NCBI GenBank assembly: GCA_030149405.1
Contig: JASBRM010000072.1
Location: 1 to 7,694, forward strand
Direction of reading: 5' to 3'
Origin: Neptuniibacter sp.
GTDB lineage: Bacteria > Pseudomonadota > Gammaproteobacteria > Pseudomonadales > Balneatricaceae
Length of the DNA stretch: 7,694 nucleotides
In this document: positions 6,725 to 7,694 of the stretch, piece by piece
Position numbering within the stretch: position 1 is the stretch's first letter
Layout: each line of letters begins with the position of its first letter
Translations under genes and position numbers: made by a program
Notes under the pieces: generated by a model
Told to the model about the DNA's origin: nothing
What the model saw: the letters and a program-made list of their open reading frames with translations, nothing else
The model's database searches: none

Positions 6725-6931
6725 ATGAAGAGACAAAAACGTGATCGTACTAGCACACTTTTCAATCGCGGCTTTCAAGCCGGCTTAAGTGGAAAATCCC
6801 GAGATAATTGCCCTGTAAATACATCCGATTTAAGAAGCCACTGGATGAGTGGTTGGCGCCAAGGGCGAGAAGCTCACTGGAATGGCATGGATGGTGTTTC
6901 TGCGATCCAATCTGACCCAGCATTACACTGA
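6725..6931 (+). CDS. rmf: Ribosome modulation factor
   Basis: A 68-residue basic protein that binds the 30S subunit in stationary phase and drives 70S ribosomes into inactive 100S dimers (hibernation). It has the family start MKRQKRDR, identical to E. coli Rmf over these eight residues, followed by the conserved core RG(F/Y)QAG--G(K/R)S----CP and WM-GWR-GR. It is longer than the 55-residue E. coli protein. The extra C terminus (AHWNGMDGVSAIQSDPALH) resembles the longer Pseudomonas form. The likely ribosome binding site is GAGG (6712-6715), 9 bases before the ATG, and it may be masked by leader pairing. In enterobacteria the gene is induced by ppGpp. It is a single-gene unit flanked by divergent rlmL and convergent pyrD. 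Confidence 0.95.
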   Translation: MKRQKRDRTSTLFNRGFQAGLSGKSRDNCPVNTSDLRSHWMSGWRQGREAHWNGMDGVSAIQSDPALH

Positions 6932-6946
6932 CAACTAATTCAATCT

Positions 6947-6978
6947 AAATAAAAGGCTCCTACTGGAGCCTTTTATTT
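6947..6978. terminator. Bidirectional rho-independent terminator between rmf and pyrD
   Basis: A 14-bp perfect stem (6947-6960 with 6965-6978) around the loop TACT. The core is GGCTCC/GGAGCC, and A and T tracts complete the stem on both sides. It lies 15 bases after the rmf stop and 20 bases beyond the end of convergent pyrD, so it can stop both transcripts. Confidence 0.94.
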
Positions 6979-6998
6979 TGCCCGGGTTACAACTATTT

Positions 6999-7694
6999 CT
7001 ATATCTTAAGCTGCTGAATCGCCTTAACAGAATCGGTTACCAACTGCGGTCCTCGATAGATAAAGCCACTATAGATCTGTACCAGACTAGCACCCGCTTC
7101 AATTTTTTCTGCCGCATCAAAGCCTTCAGTAATGCCACCTACACCGATGATAGGTAATGCACCATCAAGCGCCTCAGCCAATGTACGGATGGCCTTAGTC
7201 GACTTATTTCTTACCGGTGCACCCGACAAGCCACCTTGTTCATCTGCGTGTTCCAGACCTTCAACACCCTCGCGAGACAGGGTAGTATTGGTCGCAATGA
7301 CTGCATCCATTTCGTAAGCTTTCAAAGAGGAAGCAACAATACCAAATTCCTCTTCATTCATATCTGGAGCAATTTTAACAGCGATAGGCACGTAGCGATC
7401 GTGGAACTTAGCCAGTTTAGCCTGTTCAGATTTCAAAGCGTCCAGAAGGCTATTAAGCGATTCACCATACTGAAGCGTTCTAAGACCCGGAGTGTTCGGG
7501 GAAGAGACATTCACAGTGATATAAGACGCTTTTGAATACACCTTTCTCAGGCAATAAAGATAGTCATCATTCGCTTTTTCGTTAGGTGTATTCTTGTTTT
7601 TACCTATATTGATGCCCAGAACGCCCTTGTAGCGACTTTTATCCAGGTTTTTCAGCAAATTATCAACACCGCCATTGTTAAAGCCCATCCGGTT
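6999..7694 (-). CDS. pyrD: Dihydroorotate dehydrogenase (quinone), class 2, 5'-truncated by window edge
   Basis: Oxidises dihydroorotate to orotate with FMN and passes electrons to membrane quinone; the fourth step of pyrimidine synthesis. The frame is open to the window end (NRMGFNN), so the ATG at 7688 is internal. About 230 residues are visible, and by comparison with the 336-residue E. coli PyrD roughly the first 110, including the membrane-associating N-terminal helices, lie outside. Visible signatures in order: [35 protein letters not shown] (containing the catalytic Ser of class 2 enzymes), PIAVKIAPD (FMN contact), ATNTT, GGLSG, IIGVGGI and [13 protein letters not shown] (phosphate-binding end of the barrel). 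The class 2 assignment rests on the SSPNTPGLR Ser and the overall match; class 1 enzymes use Cys there. It ends with TAG at 6999, convergent with rmf. Confidence 0.96.
   Translation of the reverse strand, partial: NRMGFNNGGVDNLLKNLDKSRYKGVLGINIGKNKNTPNEKANDDYLYCLRKVYSKASYITVNVSSPNTPGLRTLQYGESLNSLLDALKSEQAKLAKFHDRYVPIAVKIAPDMNEEEFGIVASSLKAYEMDAVIATNTTLSREGVEGLEHADEQGGLSGAPVRNKSTKAIRTLAEALDGALPIIGVGGITEGFDAAEKIEAGASLVQIYSGFIYRGPQLVTDSVKAIQQLKI

Noticed and set aside
1..7694. Search for defence systems, toxin-antitoxin pairs, transposons, phage genes or CRISPR arrays
   Set aside because: All protein-coding space is filled by recognisable chromosomal families, and no repeat arrays, transposase motifs or insertion junctions were seen.

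Overview
The window is a stretch of ordinary chromosome from a gammaproteobacterium. The proteins resemble those of Pseudomonas and marine Oceanospirillales-type bacteria. The pointers are a hexameric, NADH-sensitive type of citrate synthase, a 68-residue Rmf of the Pseudomonas length class, a fused RlmKL, a class 2 PyrD, and the neighbourhood rlmKL-rmf-pyrD, which as I recall is also found in pseudomonads. The genus is inference. I see no mobile element, CRISPR array, tRNA or rRNA.

Layout, left to right: gltA (citrate synthase, +, 5' end cut by the window); a LysR-type regulator (-); a tandem-domain tautomerase (+) divergent from it; amtB (ammonium transporter, -); rlmKL (bifunctional 23S rRNA methyltransferase, -); rmf (ribosome modulation factor, +); and pyrD (dihydroorotate dehydrogenase, -, 5' end cut by the window). 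The three convergent pairs (gltA/LysR, tautomerase/amtB, rmf/pyrD) are each separated by one compact, U-tract-flanked hairpin that should terminate transcription from both sides.

The noncoding DNA holds the most interesting signals. (1) Between rlmKL and amtB there is a full match to a sigma-54 -24/-12 promoter. It is followed by a roughly 200-nt AT-rich leader containing nested, partly competing inverted repeats and a perfect 15-bp NtrC-like dyad. This suggests nitrogen control of amtB, with the best enhancer-like site unusually placed downstream of the promoter. (2) The rmf 5' leader can form two abutting hairpins, the second of which would pair with the Shine-Dalgarno sequence. This recalls the 'rmf RNA motif' described upstream of rmf in Pseudomonas. 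(3) The LysR/tautomerase divergent region carries an ATC-N9-GAT LysR-type box and helically phased direct repeats.

Functionally the genes are housekeeping: central carbon (gltA), nitrogen uptake (amtB), pyrimidine synthesis (pyrD), ribosome modification (rlmKL) and ribosome hibernation (rmf), plus a small regulator/enzyme pair of unknown substrate. I found no convincing previously undescribed protein system. The candidates for novelty are the RNA and promoter architectures and the basic C-terminal tail of the fused tautomerase.
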